Positions 37,405 through 45,839 are shown, numbered from the stretch's first letter. The stretch is DNA of 64,000 nucleotides from Brevibacterium senegalense (GCF_000285835.1 NZ_HE978607.1:37351-101350); one strand, 5' to 3'. The notes: generated from the sequence alone by a model not told the origin. Numbers and translations: made by a program.

Positions 37405-37410
37405 GAGAAT
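37405..37410 (+). promoter_or_regulatory. -10-like GAGAAT just before moxR
   Basis: GAGAAT ends six bases before the ATG at 37417. GTGGGT (37399) and ATGGGG (37409), ten bases apart, overlap it. A leaderless start, or a GGGGG Shine-Dalgarno very close to the ATG, are both possible. Confidence 0.35.
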
Positions 37411-37416
37411 GGGGGC

Positions 37417-38367
37417 ATGACCGCGCTCGGGAACGACCACATCACCCACATCCAGGCCATCGCGCAGAAGTCGCGATCGGCGATGAACACGGTGCTCGAC
37501 GGCAAGGACCACGCCGTCCGCACGGCGCTCATCACCCTCTTCGCCGGCGGCCACCTCCTCCTGGAGGACGTGCCGGGAGTGGGCAAGACCCTGCTCGCGA
37601 AGGCGCTGGGCCGCGTGGTCGGGGGCAGCGTCCGCCGCATCCAGTTCACCCCGGACCTGCTGCCGTCGGACGTCGTGGGCGTGAGCATCTTCAACCAGGA
37701 GACCCGCGCCTTCGAGTTCCGCGCGGGGCCGGTGTTCGCGAACGTGGTCATCGCGGACGAGATCAACCGCGCCTCCCCCAAGACCCAGTCGGCGATGCTC
37801 GAGTGCATGGCGGAGAACCAGGCGAGCGTCGACGGCACCACGTACCGCATGCCGCAGCCGTTCATGGTCGTCGCGACGCAGAACCCCGTCGACATGGAGG
37901 GGACCTACACCCTGCCCGAGGCGCAGCGCGACCGCTTCACCGCACGCATCTCGATCGGCTATCCGTCGACACAGGCGGAGATGGACATGCTCGACCACCA
38001 CGTCGACCACGACCCGCTCTCCCGGACCCCCGCGGTCACGACCCTCGACGAGGTGACGCAGGCGCGCGACCTCATCCGCCACGTGTCCGCCAGCCCGGAG
38101 CTGCGCGCGTACGTCGTCTCGCTGCTGGACGCCACGCGCGCGGACCCCGCCGTGTCCCTGGGCGCCTCCCCGCGCGCGGGCGTGCAGCTGCTGCGCACCG
38201 CGAAGGTCATGGCCGTGCTGGCCGGGCGCGGCTACGCGACGCCGGACGATATCCAGGCGCTCGCGGTCGACGTCCTCGCCCACCGCATCGTCCCGCGCGA
38301 GGGCGACGACCCGCAGCTGGCCGCGTCCCTCGTCCGCGACATCCTCCGCCGCGTGCCGGTGCGCTGA
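37417..38367 (+). CDS. MoxR-family AAA+ ATPase
   Basis: 316 residues. MoxR ATPases act as chaperones, usually with a VWA or DUF58 partner. Walker A is EDVPGVGKTLLAKAL, Walker B VVIADEINRASPKTQSAML; further family blocks are FTPDLLPSDVVGVSI, GPVFAN, QNPVDMEGTYTLPEAQRDRF and the C-terminal lid GASPRAGVQLLRTAKV. The frame is open for 276 bases upstream but that part is repeat-rich control DNA, so I start at the ATG at 37417 (MTALGNDH). Its stop overlaps the start of the DUF58 gene, forming a three-gene operon. Confidence 0.92.
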   Translation: MTALGNDHITHIQAIAQKSRSAMNTVLDGKDHAVRTALITLFAGGHLLLEDVPGVGKTLLAKALGRVVGGSVRRIQFTPDLLPSDVVGVSIFNQETRAFEFRAGPVFANVVIADEINRASPKTQSAMLECMAENQASVDGTTYRMPQPFMVVATQNPVDMEGTYTLPEAQRDRFTARISIGYPSTQAEMDMLDHHVDHDPLSRTPAVTTLDEVTQARDLIRHVSASPELRAYVVSLLDATRADPAVSLGASPRAGVQLLRTAKVMAVLAGRGYATPDDIQALAVDVLAHRIVPREGDDPQLAASLVRDILRRVPVR

Positions 38368-39512
38368 TGCGCCCCACCGCCTCCGGGATCGTCTTCCTCC
38401 TCCTCGGAGCGGCACTGGCGATCGCGGCCTATCGTTTCTCGCTTCCGGGCATGCTGCCAGCGGGCATCCTCCTCGTGGGCCTCGTCGTCGTGTCCGCGCT
38501 CGTCGTGCTGCTGGCCTCCGGGCGGATCGAGGTCTCCCTCTCCTCCCGCTCGCGCCGCGTCGACGGCACGGCGCTCACCGCGGTGGGGGCGGAGACCCCG
38601 ATCGACGTCCACGTCCGCAACCGGACCCCGCTGCCGATCGGCTCGTTCGCCGTGGAGATCGCGATGGAGGACGGGTTCGGACCGGACCGCAGCCTGCGCA
38701 TGCCGGGCCTGTCCGCCCGTGCCCACGACGCCGCTCCCCTCGTCGTCTCGCCCACGCGCCGCGGCATGAGCGGTGTGGTGGACGTGCACATCCGCATCGA
38801 CGGACCGTTCGGCCTCGTCACGCGGACGCGGAAGACGGGCTGCCGCCTGCCCGTCGCGGTCGCGGTGCCCGACCAGCGGCTGCCGCTGACCGGATCGCCC
38901 CGGTCCTCCGCGCAGCCCATGGACTCCCGGCACCTCATGCGGGGCACGTCGACCCTCGACTTCCACACGCGCGAGTACGTCCCCGGCGACGACATCCGCC
39001 ACATCCACTGGGCCTCGACCGCACGCCTGGGCGAACTCATGGTGCGCGAGCGCGCGCACGAGGAGACGCCGCTGGCCGTCGTCCTGCTCGACACGCTGGG
39101 ACCGGACCCGGACGGGCACGGGGCGGACATCGCCGTGACCGCGGCCGCGGCGGCCGCGATGCAGCAGCTCGATCGCGACGCGGATCTCATCCTGCATTCC
39201 GGGGACGTCCGCGTGAACGCGTCGGGAGGTCGCGGACGCGACGCGGTCCGCCTGGAATCCGCCCGCCATTCCGCAGGCGCGCAAGTTCCCGACGATGTGC
39301 GGGTGCCCGCCACCGCATGGCACGTGACCATCTGCGCCCTCACGACGGACCGGGCGGACGCCCTCACCCGGATCCTGCCCAAGGGCGTCGCCCGCTCCCG
39401 CTTCGTCGTCGAGGAGCTCCCCGACCCCGGCGTCGGCCTCGACACCGCACTGTTCGGCGGCGCCCTCACCCTCCCGCACGAATGGCGCAGCGGCACAGGA
39501 GGCACCCGATGA
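38367..39512 (+). CDS. DUF58 domain-containing membrane protein
   Basis: 381 residues. Two membrane helices near the N terminus (about 7-50), a beta-rich region (RNRTPLPIGSFAVEI) and the DUF58 core with the signature FHTREYVPGDDIRHIHWASTA, after which a VWA-like fold begins (PLAVVLLDTLGPD). DUF58 proteins are partners of MoxR ATPases and are often beside transglutaminases; the biochemical role is unknown. TGATG overlap with moxR and ATGA overlap with the next gene show tight coupling. Confidence 0.88.
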   Translation: MRPTASGIVFLLLGAALAIAAYRFSLPGMLPAGILLVGLVVVSALVVLLASGRIEVSLSSRSRRVDGTALTAVGAETPIDVHVRNRTPLPIGSFAVEIAMEDGFGPDRSLRMPGLSARAHDAAPLVVSPTRRGMSGVVDVHIRIDGPFGLVTRTRKTGCRLPVAVAVPDQRLPLTGSPRSSAQPMDSRHLMRGTSTLDFHTREYVPGDDIRHIHWASTARLGELMVRERAHEETPLAVVLLDTLGPDPDGHGADIAVTAAAAAAMQQLDRDADLILHSGDVRVNASGGRGRDAVRLESARHSAGAQVPDDVRVPATAWHVTICALTTDRADALTRILPKGVARSRFVVEELPDPGVGLDTALFGGALTLPHEWRSGTGGTR

Positions 39513-41782
39513 CAGCGACCGCACACGCCCCCGCTCCGCAGCAGCCCGCACCGCCGCACTCCCACGAGTCCGGCGGTGCGGAGACCGTGGCTCCCTGGGT
39601 CGCCGCCATCGCCACCGCGGTGGCGATGACGCTGGCGGCCGTGAGCGTGAGCGCCGTCTTCGCGGACTGGGCCTGGTTCACCCCCACCGTCGTCATGATC
39701 CTGCTGGTCGTCGTGAGCGGCGCACTGCTGCGCGCCGTGCCGGCGATCCGCGCCACCGGCTCCGCCGTGCTGGGGCAGTGCCTCGTGGGAGTCGTCGGTG
39801 CGCTCTACCTGTGCGTACCGTCCGCCATGCCCTTCGGCCTGCCCACGCCCGTCGCGTTCGGCGAGCTCTTCTCCCTGCTGGGCCAGGGCGTCGACGACAT
39901 CTACTCGACGATCGCGCCCGCTCCCTCCACGCCGGGCTTCACCGCGATCCTCGTCGTGGGGATCGGTCTCATCACGATCCTCATCGACGGTCTGGTCTCC
40001 GATCTGCGCGCCCCCAAGATGGGCGGCATCCTCCTGCTCCTCATCTGGGTCATCCCCGTCATCGTCGCGGGTCCCCAGCTGCAGTGGTTCCACTTCGCTG
40101 CGATCGGCCTGGCGTTCGTCGTCCTCATGCTGTCCCGGTACCTCGCCCAGCGCGTGCGGAGGGCCGCCGCCTTCTCCGTCCTGGCGGGCGCGCTGGCGCT
40201 GCTGCTGGGCGTGGGTCTGCCCTTGGTCCTGCCGCCGGTCGACCAGCGCCCGCAGCAGCCGCTGGGGACGCCGGAGGACATCACCGTCGTGAATCCGTTC
40301 CTGGATCTGCACGCGGACCTCGACCCGTCCAACGACGACGTCGTCCTCACCTACTCCTCCGACGACCCGCTGGCCCCTCCCCTGCGCCTCACCAGTGTGA
40401 GCGCCTTCGACGGGACGACGTGGATGCCGGAGCCCTTCGACATCGACCCGTTCGCGGTCGCGGTCGACGGGATGCCGCGCCCGGAGGGCGTTGCGGCGGA
40501 CACGCCGGTCGTCGAGCGCACGGCGGAGATCGCCGTCCAGGGACTCGACGAGCAGCACCTGCCCTCCCCCTACTCGCCGGCCACCGTCGACGGTGTCGAG
40601 CGACGCTGGATCTACGACCCGTCCACCCTCACGATCGTGGGCAACGGGGTGCTCTCGACGGACGCCCAGTACACGATCGGCTACCGCTCGATCGAGCCCA
40701 CACCGGCCCAGCTGGCCCAGGCCCAGCCGGTCGACGCGGAGCAGTTCGAGTCCACTCTGGCGCTGCCGAACGACGTGCCGGAGGTGATCGGACAGACGGC
40801 GGAGGAGGTGACCGCCGGGTCGGAGAACCAGTGGGAGGCCGCGGTCGCACTGCAGGACTGGCTGCGCAGCGACGAGTTCGAGTATTCGCTCGATGCGCCC
40901 GCGGACGCGTCCGGGTCCGCGCTGGAGGACTTCCTGCGCGACCGCCGCGGTTACTGCGTCCAGTTCTCCGGGGCCATGACGGCGATGGCTCGGTCGCTGG
41001 GCATCCCCGCCCGGATCGGCGTGGGGTTCACCGCGGGCACTCCCACCGGTGACGGTGAGTACGAGGTCCGCATGAATCAGGCGCACGCCTGGCCCGAGCT
41101 GTACTTCGAGGGCGCGGGCTGGGTCCGCTTCGAGCCCACCCCCGGCGGACCGGCCGGCGACCCGCCGCCGTGGACGACGGAGGGCTCCGCGGGCGAGGAC
41201 GAGGCCCAGGAGACCGAGGCTCCGGAGGAGGAGTCGTCGCCTCAGCCCACCCCCGGTGCGGAGGAGTCCGCACCGCAGGAGACGCAGGCCCCCGAGGCCG
41301 CGGAGGACGGCGAGCCCACCGGGGCCGGAGTGCCCCTGTGGCTGGCGGTCGCCGGCGGCGTCGTCCTCCTGCTCCTGCTGCTGGCGGTGCCCGCCCTGCT
41401 CCGTCTCCTCACGCGGCGCTCGCGCCTGTCCGGTGACGACGCCGCCCGGACCGAGGGCGTGTGGGAGGAGATCGCGGCCTCCACGATCGATGCGGGACTC
41501 CCGTGGGACCGGTCCCGGACGCTGCGGGACCAGCACGAGAGGATCGCCGCGGACCTGGAGCCGGACGACGTCCGTCTGCTGGACCAGGCGACCGAGGCCG
41601 CAGAGGCGCTGCGGTACGGGGACGGCATCCCGGAGGGGACCGCCCTGAGCGGACACGAGGCCGCCCGCCTGGTCCAGCGGGTCCGTGCGACGCAGTCGAA
41701 GGAGATCGGACCCTGGTCGCGGGTCCGAGCGGTCGTCCTGCCGCGCAGCCTCACGCAGCGTCCGCAGGCCCCGCGGACGTGA
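39509..41782 (+). CDS. Membrane transglutaminase-like protein (TgpA/DUF3488 type)
   Basis: 757 residues. The N-terminal third has about six membrane helices (residues 28-240). A large extracellular part contains the transglutaminase-like core with catalytic Cys483 (RGYCVQFSGAMTAMARSLGI), His526 (NQAHAWPEL) and RFEPTP, where Glu stands in the place often held by Asp. A Pro/Glu-rich linker, another membrane helix (VPLWLAVAGGVVLLLLLLAV) and a cytoplasmic DUF4129-like tail follow. The ATG has AGGAGG seven bases upstream. With MoxR and DUF58 it forms a conserved actinobacterial trio thought to act on the cell envelope; the substrate is unknown. Confidence 0.88.
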   Translation: MTATAHAPAPQQPAPPHSHESGGAETVAPWVAAIATAVAMTLAAVSVSAVFADWAWFTPTVVMILLVVVSGALLRAVPAIRATGSAVLGQCLVGVVGALYLCVPSAMPFGLPTPVAFGELFSLLGQGVDDIYSTIAPAPSTPGFTAILVVGIGLITILIDGLVSDLRAPKMGGILLLLIWVIPVIVAGPQLQWFHFAAIGLAFVVLMLSRYLAQRVRRAAAFSVLAGALALLLGVGLPLVLPPVDQRPQQPLGTPEDITVVNPFLDLHADLDPSNDDVVLTYSSDDPLAPPLRLTSVSAFDGTTWMPEPFDIDPFAVAVDGMPRPEGVAADTPVVERTAEIAVQGLDEQHLPSPYSPATVDGVERRWIYDPSTLTIVGNGVLSTDAQYTIGYRSIEPTPAQLAQAQPVDAEQFESTLALPNDVPEVIGQTAEEVTAGSENQWEAAVALQDWLRSDEFEYSLDAPADASGSALEDFLRDRRGYCVQFSGAMTAMARSLGIPARIGVGFTAGTPTGDGEYEVRMNQAHAWPELYFEGAGWVRFEPTPGGPAGDPPPWTTEGSAGEDEAQETEAPEEESSPQPTPGAEESAPQETQAPEAAEDGEPTGAGVPLWLAVAGGVVLLLLLLAVPALLRLLTRRSRLSGDDAARTEGVWEEIAASTIDAGLPWDRSRTLRDQHERIAADLEPDDVRLLDQATEAAEALRYGDGIPEGTALSGHEAARLVQRVRATQSKEIGPWSRVRAVVLPRSLTQRPQAPRT

Positions 41783-41802
41783 GACAGGCCCCGCGGACAT
41801 GA

Positions 41803-41841
41803 GAGGAGCCGCCCACTCGGATTCCGAGTGGGCGGCTCCTC
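41803..41841. terminator. Strong bidirectional terminator after the transglutaminase gene
   Basis: A perfect 18-bp stem (41803-41820 with 41824-41841) with a three-base loop, between convergent genes. Confidence 0.85.
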
Positions 41842-41872
41842 CTCTGCCTGCGTGGGCGGATCCTCCTCTGCC
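41829..41872. repeat. 20-base direct repeat overlapping the terminator
   Basis: 41829-41848 and 41853-41872 differ by one base; the first copy includes the right arm of the terminator. It looks like a local duplication. Confidence 0.6.
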
Positions 41873-41913
41873 GGAGACCGCCGCCGAGACCTCAGGTGCG
41901 GGTCAGCGCAGTC

Positions 41914-42333
41914 TCACTGGCCGCCGCGGCGCTTGTCCCAGCGGTCCTCCATGCGGTCCATGAAGCCGGGGCCGCGCTGCCCGCCCGAGCCGGGCTTCCG
42001 GCCGGGGCCGGACGGACCGCCGCCGGTCGCACCGCCCGGGGTGCCGGGGGCCGAGGACCCGTTGGACGTCGACGACATGGCCCAGAAGCCACCGGCGACC
42101 ATGACGACGAAGCCCAGGATCCCCAGCGGCCAGAAACCGGACCAGATCGCGCCCAGCACGATCGCGAGTCCCACCACCACACCGACCACGCCGATGACGA
42201 CGCGCGTCGCGGAGAAGCCTCCGCCGGTTCCCAGCTGCGGTTCCTCGGAGATGTTCTTGGCGAAGCTGGGGTCGTCGCGGAGCTGCTTCTCGAGCTGGTC
42301 CAGCAGCTGCTGCTCGTGGTCTGAGAGAGCCAT
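41914..42333 (-). CDS. DUF3040 domain-containing membrane protein
   Basis: 139 residues. The first 25 residues (MALSDHEQQLLDQLEKQLRD) are the DUF3040 signature; two membrane helices follow (about 48-66 and 70-88), then a Gly/Pro/Ser-rich tail ending in a basic helix (MEDRWDKRRGGQ). Function unknown; the family is actinobacterial and typically lies near mraZ and dinB, as here. The ATG has AGGAG at eight bases. Confidence 0.88.
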   Translation of the reverse strand: MALSDHEQQLLDQLEKQLRDDPSFAKNISEEPQLGTGGGFSATRVVIGVVGVVVGLAIVLGAIWSGFWPLGILGFVVMVAGGFWAMSSTSNGSSAPGTPGGATGGGPSGPGRKPGSGGQRGPGFMDRMEDRWDKRRGGQ

Positions 42334-42402
42334 CCCGATCTCCTCGCTTCGTGTTCGTCGGAGCATCTGCGGTCTCTCACCGGACCCGCTCCGGGACCTG
42401 CC

Positions 42403-42449
42403 GAGATACTCATACTCCATGATAGTCGTCAACCTGGGAAAACTCCCAG
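42403..42449 (-). promoter_or_regulatory. Possible DUF3040 promoter with adjoining inverted repeat
   Basis: TTGACG (42432-42427) and TATCTC (42408-42403) are 18 bases apart. Immediately upstream is a perfect CTGGGA-TCCCAG inverted repeat (42434-42449) with a four-base centre, possibly an operator or the end of the dinB transcript. Confidence 0.35.
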
Positions 42450-42452
42450 TCG

Positions 42453-43727
42453 TCACTCGTCTGTGAGGAAGGACGCAGGCGCGATCGAGTGGTCGCCGAA
42501 ACGGCGTCGCACCTCGTCGAGCGCCGTCTGCGCGTCCCTGGCCCCGCGCCGCTCGCCCGCGTCCTCCGCGCGGGGCGGCGACACCGCCCCGTCGCCGTCC
42601 ACGTCGAACAGCGACGCCTGGCGGCCGGACTCCGCGAGCGGCACCAGGTCGTGCGCGCGCACACCCAGCAGCCGGACGCCCTTCCGGTGCGTCCGCCGCA
42701 GGCCGCGCAGGGCGGGGAGCAGCGCCGCGTGCAGGTCGGCCGGCAGGTCCGACGGTGCGGGCAGGGTCGCGGACCGCGACAGCGTCGTGAAGTCGTCCAG
42801 CCGGTACTTGAGGCCCACGCCGCGTGCAGCGGACCCGTCCGCCCGCAGGCGGGCCGCGACGTCGTCGCACAGGCGCAGCAGCGCGTGCTCCAGCCTTCCC
42901 TGGTCCCACACGTCCTCACCGAACGTCCTCTCCGCGCTCACCGAGGGGTCCTTGGGCACGCTGTGCAGGGGGCGGTCATCGCGGCCGTGCGCGAATTCGT
43001 GGAGCCGGCGACCGTGTGCGCCGAAGGTCCGCTCGACCCACCGCGGGTCCGCGTCCGCCAGGTCCGCGACCGTGCGGATGCCGAAGCGCGCCAGGCCGCG
43101 CTGCGTGCTCTGCCCCACTCCGGGCAGCGCCTCGACCGGCAGGGGCCGCAGGAAGTCGTCGACGCGATCCACCGGGACCACCAGCATGCCGTCCGGCTTG
43201 GCCCGGGTGGACGCCAGCTTCGCGACGACCTTCGTCGACGCGACGCCCACGGACGCGGTCAGACCAGTCTCCCGCTTGATCCGCTCCCGGATCCCGGCGG
43301 CGATCCGGGCGGGAGATCCCAGCCTGCGCAGTGCCGAGGTGACGTCGACGTACCCCTCGTCGATGCTGACCCGGGAGACGTCCGGGGTGACCTGCTCGAC
43401 GATGTCGAAGACGCGACCCGACCAGAGGCTGTACTGGCCGCGCGACGGGGGGATGAGGACCGCGTTCGGGCAGAGCTGCAGTGCGCGGGAGACGGGCATC
43501 GCGGAATGGACTCCGTACGCGCGGGCCTCATAGCTGGCGGAGGCGACGACGCCCCGAGCGCCGCGTCCGCCCACGATGACGGGGAGGCCCGCGAGGTCCG
43601 GCCGGTTGAGCAGCTCCACACCCACGAAGAAGGCGTCCATGTCCAGGTGGAGGATCACGCACCCCGTGTCGTCCGTGCCCAGCCGCTCAGGATCCTCACG
43701 GCCGCGGGAAAGCTGCTTCCTGCTCAC
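42453..43727 (-). CDS. dinB: DNA polymerase IV (Y-family)
   Basis: 424 residues. Error-prone lesion-bypass polymerase. Catalytic acidic residues lie in ILHLDMDAFFVGVELL and RVSIDEGYVDVTSAL; the thumb has the HhH region LPVEALPGVGQSTQRGLARF; the little-finger domain follows. Near the C terminus QASLF is a probable beta-clamp-binding motif, and about 45 further residues (DVDGDG...) complete the tail. The GTG at 43727 is preceded by GGGGG at five bases; an overlapping GTG at 43733 would add two residues. No SOS box was seen in the 23-base gap before it. Divergent from the next gene. Confidence 0.93.
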   Translation of the reverse strand: MSRKQLSRGREDPERLGTDDTGCVILHLDMDAFFVGVELLNRPDLAGLPVIVGGRGARGVVASASYEARAYGVHSAMPVSRALQLCPNAVLIPPSRGQYSLWSGRVFDIVEQVTPDVSRVSIDEGYVDVTSALRRLGSPARIAAGIRERIKRETGLTASVGVASTKVVAKLASTRAKPDGMLVVPVDRVDDFLRPLPVEALPGVGQSTQRGLARFGIRTVADLADADPRWVERTFGAHGRRLHEFAHGRDDRPLHSVPKDPSVSAERTFGEDVWDQGRLEHALLRLCDDVAARLRADGSAARGVGLKYRLDDFTTLSRSATLPAPSDLPADLHAALLPALRGLRRTHRKGVRLLGVRAHDLVPLAESGRQASLFDVDGDGAVSPPRAEDAGERRGARDAQTALDEVRRRFGDHSIAPASFLTDE

Positions 43728-43743
43728 TCTCACCCCCGGGCTG

Positions 43744-43749
43744 TAGGCT
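43744..43749 (+). promoter_or_regulatory. -10 element TAGGCT of the lipoprotein gene
   Basis: TAGGCT (TAnnnT) ends seven bases before the ATG at 43757. The intervening GGAG is too close to the predicted start point to act in a normal leader. It lies in the 29 bases separating the divergent dinB and lipoprotein start codons. Confidence 0.45.
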
Positions 43750-43756
43750 GGAGACC

Positions 43757-44287
43757 ATGGTACTCCGCTCCACCCGGACCGCCGCCCTCGTCGCGGCGGC
43801 CGCGCTCGTCCTGTCCGCCTGCACCGCGCCCGAGTCCGGTGACCCCACCACCGCTCCCACGGACGCCGCGACCGGCACCGCGTCCGCGTCGCAGACCGCC
43901 TCCGGTGGAGCGCAGGAGCCCACGGAGGGCGGGGCGGACCCGGAGATCCGCGCGACGTCCGGAGCGATCGTCGAGGGCATGCCGTCCGTACTCGTGCCGA
44001 TGGAGGACGCGGAGATCGTCTCGTCGTCCGTCCAGCCGGCCGGCGACGGCCAGCCCGTCAGCGCGAGCATCACGATGCGCGTCGACGCGTCCGAGGACGA
44101 GGTCCTGGACTTCTACGCGGACCACTTCGAGGACACGGACTTCGAGCCCGTGGACGATCCCGCATCCGAGGACGGGATCGCGACGCAGACCTATCACGCG
44201 GACGAGGGCGGTCAGCTGGTCTCGATCAGCATCTCGGAGGATGCGGACGGCCTGCTCGTCTCCGTGGGCGGCCGGGTGCTTCCGTGA
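43757..44287 (+). CDS. Hypothetical lipoprotein
   Basis: 176 residues. A short basic start, hydrophobic core and lipobox LSAC with Cys22 give a type II signal peptide. Residues 23-60 are a Thr/Ala/Ser-rich linker. The remaining 110 residues form a compact, acidic alpha/beta-looking domain (VPMEDAEIVSSSVQP, ASEDEVLDFYADHFEDTDFE) which I do not recognise; the EVLDFYADHF segment suggests a helix like those in extracytoplasmic lipid or peptide-binding domains, but no function can be given. It is coupled to the polyprenyl synthase gene by GTGA, so a membrane-lipid connection is possible. Confidence 0.75.
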   Translation: MVLRSTRTAALVAAAALVLSACTAPESGDPTTAPTDAATGTASASQTASGGAQEPTEGGADPEIRATSGAIVEGMPSVLVPMEDAEIVSSSVQPAGDGQPVSASITMRVDASEDEVLDFYADHFEDTDFEPVDDPASEDGIATQTYHADEGGQLVSISISEDADGLLVSVGGRVLP

Positions 44288-45378
44288 CGGCAGGGACCCC
44301 ACCCGCCGTCCTCACCCCGCAGCAGGAGGTGCGCTCGCGCGTCGACGCGCGCCTGTCCGCGTTCCTCGACCGGACCCAGCGGAGCCTCGAGGACATCTCG
44401 CCGATCGCCCGCGACCTCATGGAGCCCCTGCGCGTCTTCACGGAGGGCGGCAAGCGGGTCCGCGCCGTGCTGCTGTGGTGGGGCTACGAGCTGGCCGGCG
44501 GACGGGACGCCCGCGCGATCGCCGCGGCCGCCGGATCCGTCGAACTGCTCCACGCCGCCGCACTGGTCCACGACGACATCATCGACGCCTCGGAGACCCG
44601 CCGCGGGAGACCCGCCGTCCACGCGCGCTTCCGCGACCGCCACCGGACCGCCGCGATGACCGGCGACGCGGACCTGTACGGCACCAGTGCCGGCATCATC
44701 GCGGGCGACCTGTGCCTGGCCCTCAGCGAGGAGCTGTTCGACGAGGGAGGGTTCGCGAACGCGCCCGCCGCCCGCACCGCGCACGCGGCGCTGCGCCGCG
44801 ACGTGATGCTGGGCCAGTTCCTGGATGTCGAGCTCCAGGCCGCGCGCGTCCCCCGGGAGAATCTGCGCCGGCGAGCCGACGAGGTCCTCACGCACAAGAC
44901 GGCCGCGTACACGGTCGTCCAGCCCCTGGTCCTGGGCGCCGCACTGGCAAACGCCCCGCAGGACCTCCTCGACGGACTCGCCGCGTTCGGCCTGCCGCTG
45001 GGCCGCGCGTTCCAGATGCGCGACGACGTGCTGGGCGTGTTCGGCGACCCCGCCGTCACGGGGAAGCCCGCCGGCGACGACCTGGTCCAGGGCAAGCGGA
45101 CCATCCTCGTCGCGGAGGTGCTCGACCGCGCACCGACCGCGGATGCGCGGTGGTTCGAGGAGCGCTTGGGGCACGCGGACATCACGGCGGAGGACATCGC
45201 ACGCATGACGGCGATCATCGTCGACAGCGGCGCGCTCGCGGCGTTCGAGGAGCTCATCGACCGGGAGACCGCCGCCGCCCTGCGTGCGCTCGAGGCCTTG
45301 GCGGAGCAGAGTCTGGCCCCCGCGGACATCGCGATGCTCACGCAGTTCGCCGACGCCCTCACCGACCGTCGGGCCTGA
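44284..45378 (+). CDS. Polyprenyl diphosphate synthase (GGPP/FPP type)
   Basis: 364 residues. A trans-isoprenyl diphosphate synthase that joins isopentenyl diphosphate to an allylic primer. The first Asp-rich motif is LVHDDIIDASETRRGRP, the second FQMRDDVLGVFGD, with GGKRVRAVLLWW and GDDLVQGKRTILVAEVL also conserved. Chain length cannot be told with confidence; relatives such as IdsA2 of mycobacteria make GGPP or FPP. The GTG start overlaps the lipoprotein stop. Its place beside the Rv2175c-like gene and PknL-like kinase repeats the mycobacterial idsA2 locus. Confidence 0.9.
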   Translation: MTAGTPPAVLTPQQEVRSRVDARLSAFLDRTQRSLEDISPIARDLMEPLRVFTEGGKRVRAVLLWWGYELAGGRDARAIAAAAGSVELLHAAALVHDDIIDASETRRGRPAVHARFRDRHRTAAMTGDADLYGTSAGIIAGDLCLALSEELFDEGGFANAPAARTAHAALRRDVMLGQFLDVELQAARVPRENLRRRADEVLTHKTAAYTVVQPLVLGAALANAPQDLLDGLAAFGLPLGRAFQMRDDVLGVFGDPAVTGKPAGDDLVQGKRTILVAEVLDRAPTADARWFEERLGHADITAEDIARMTAIIVDSGALAAFEELIDRETAAALRALEALAEQSLAPADIAMLTQFADALTDRRA

Positions 45379-45406
45379 CCACCGGTCGACCCGACCCCCG
45401 GGCGGC

Positions 45407-45763
45407 TCAGAGGGCCAGCGCCTGCGCCCTTCGCCGGACCTCCGTCTTGCTGCCGGAACGCAGCAGGTCGATCGGTCGTCCCGGCAGCGACTCGTCCGGA
45501 GTGAAGAGCCACACGATCGCGGCCTCGTCGTCGAAACCGGCGTCCCGCAGCGTTGTCACAGTACCGCGCAGGTGCCGGATCGGGCGCGACTCGTCGTCGA
45601 CGAACAGGGCCGGGACCTGGAAGATGTCACGGTCGGTCCGCCGGACGCCCACCAGGGAGCCGTCCTCCACGAAGCGGCGGATCTTCGAGATCCCCAGTCC
45701 GGACGCCTCCGCGATGTCAGGCAGGGGCAGCCACGCGTCTACGAGTTCATCTGAGCCATTCAC
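45407..45763 (-). CDS. Rv2175c-family DNA-binding protein
   Basis: 118 residues. A winged helix-turn-helix protein: WLPLPDIAEASGLGISKIRR looks like the recognition region, followed by VEDGSLVGVRRTDRDIFQVP and the C-terminal dimerisation part (RGTVTTLRDAGFDDEAAIVW, LFTPDESL). In M. tuberculosis Rv2175c is a substrate of PknL and phosphorylation lowers DNA binding; a PknL-like kinase is encoded just downstream on the other strand here, which supports the same pairing. The GTG start directly follows a TAGGGT element. Confidence 0.85.
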   Translation of the reverse strand: MNGSDELVDAWLPLPDIAEASGLGISKIRRFVEDGSLVGVRRTDRDIFQVPALFVDDESRPIRHLRGTVTTLRDAGFDDEAAIVWLFTPDESLPGRPIDLLRSGSKTEVRRRAQALAL

Positions 45764-45769
45764 ACCTCC

Positions 45770-45775
45770 ACCCTA
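45770..45775 (-). promoter_or_regulatory. -10 element TAGGGT of the Rv2175c-like gene (leaderless candidate)
   Basis: TAGGGT (45775-45770) ends six bases before the GTG at 45763, the spacing of a leaderless transcript. Confidence 0.5.
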
Positions 45776-45839
45776 ACGACCGCGCCGCTCCCCCGCGACA
45801 CGCCGCCCCGGGCACCGCGGATCCGCGGTCTCCGCTGGC

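Larger units (their letters stand above)
37055..37416. other. Divergent control region between mraZ and the moxR operon
   Basis: 362 bases without a gene. It holds the MraZ operator on the minus strand next to mraZ (37096-37121), a -10-like CATTAT (37127-37122, minus strand), a plus-strand box pair (37181-37196), about 100 bases with nothing recognisable (37197-37294), a plus-strand tandem array (37295-37356), and a final weaker pair with a -10 element just before moxR. The plus-strand frame stays open through it but lacks coding signals. Confidence 0.7.

Noticed and set aside
37141-37416. In-frame 92-codon N-terminal extension of MoxR
   Set aside because: It covers the promoter and the GTGGRG repeat array, is Gly/Arg/Trp-rich, and MoxR proteins normally begin close to the ATG at 37417.
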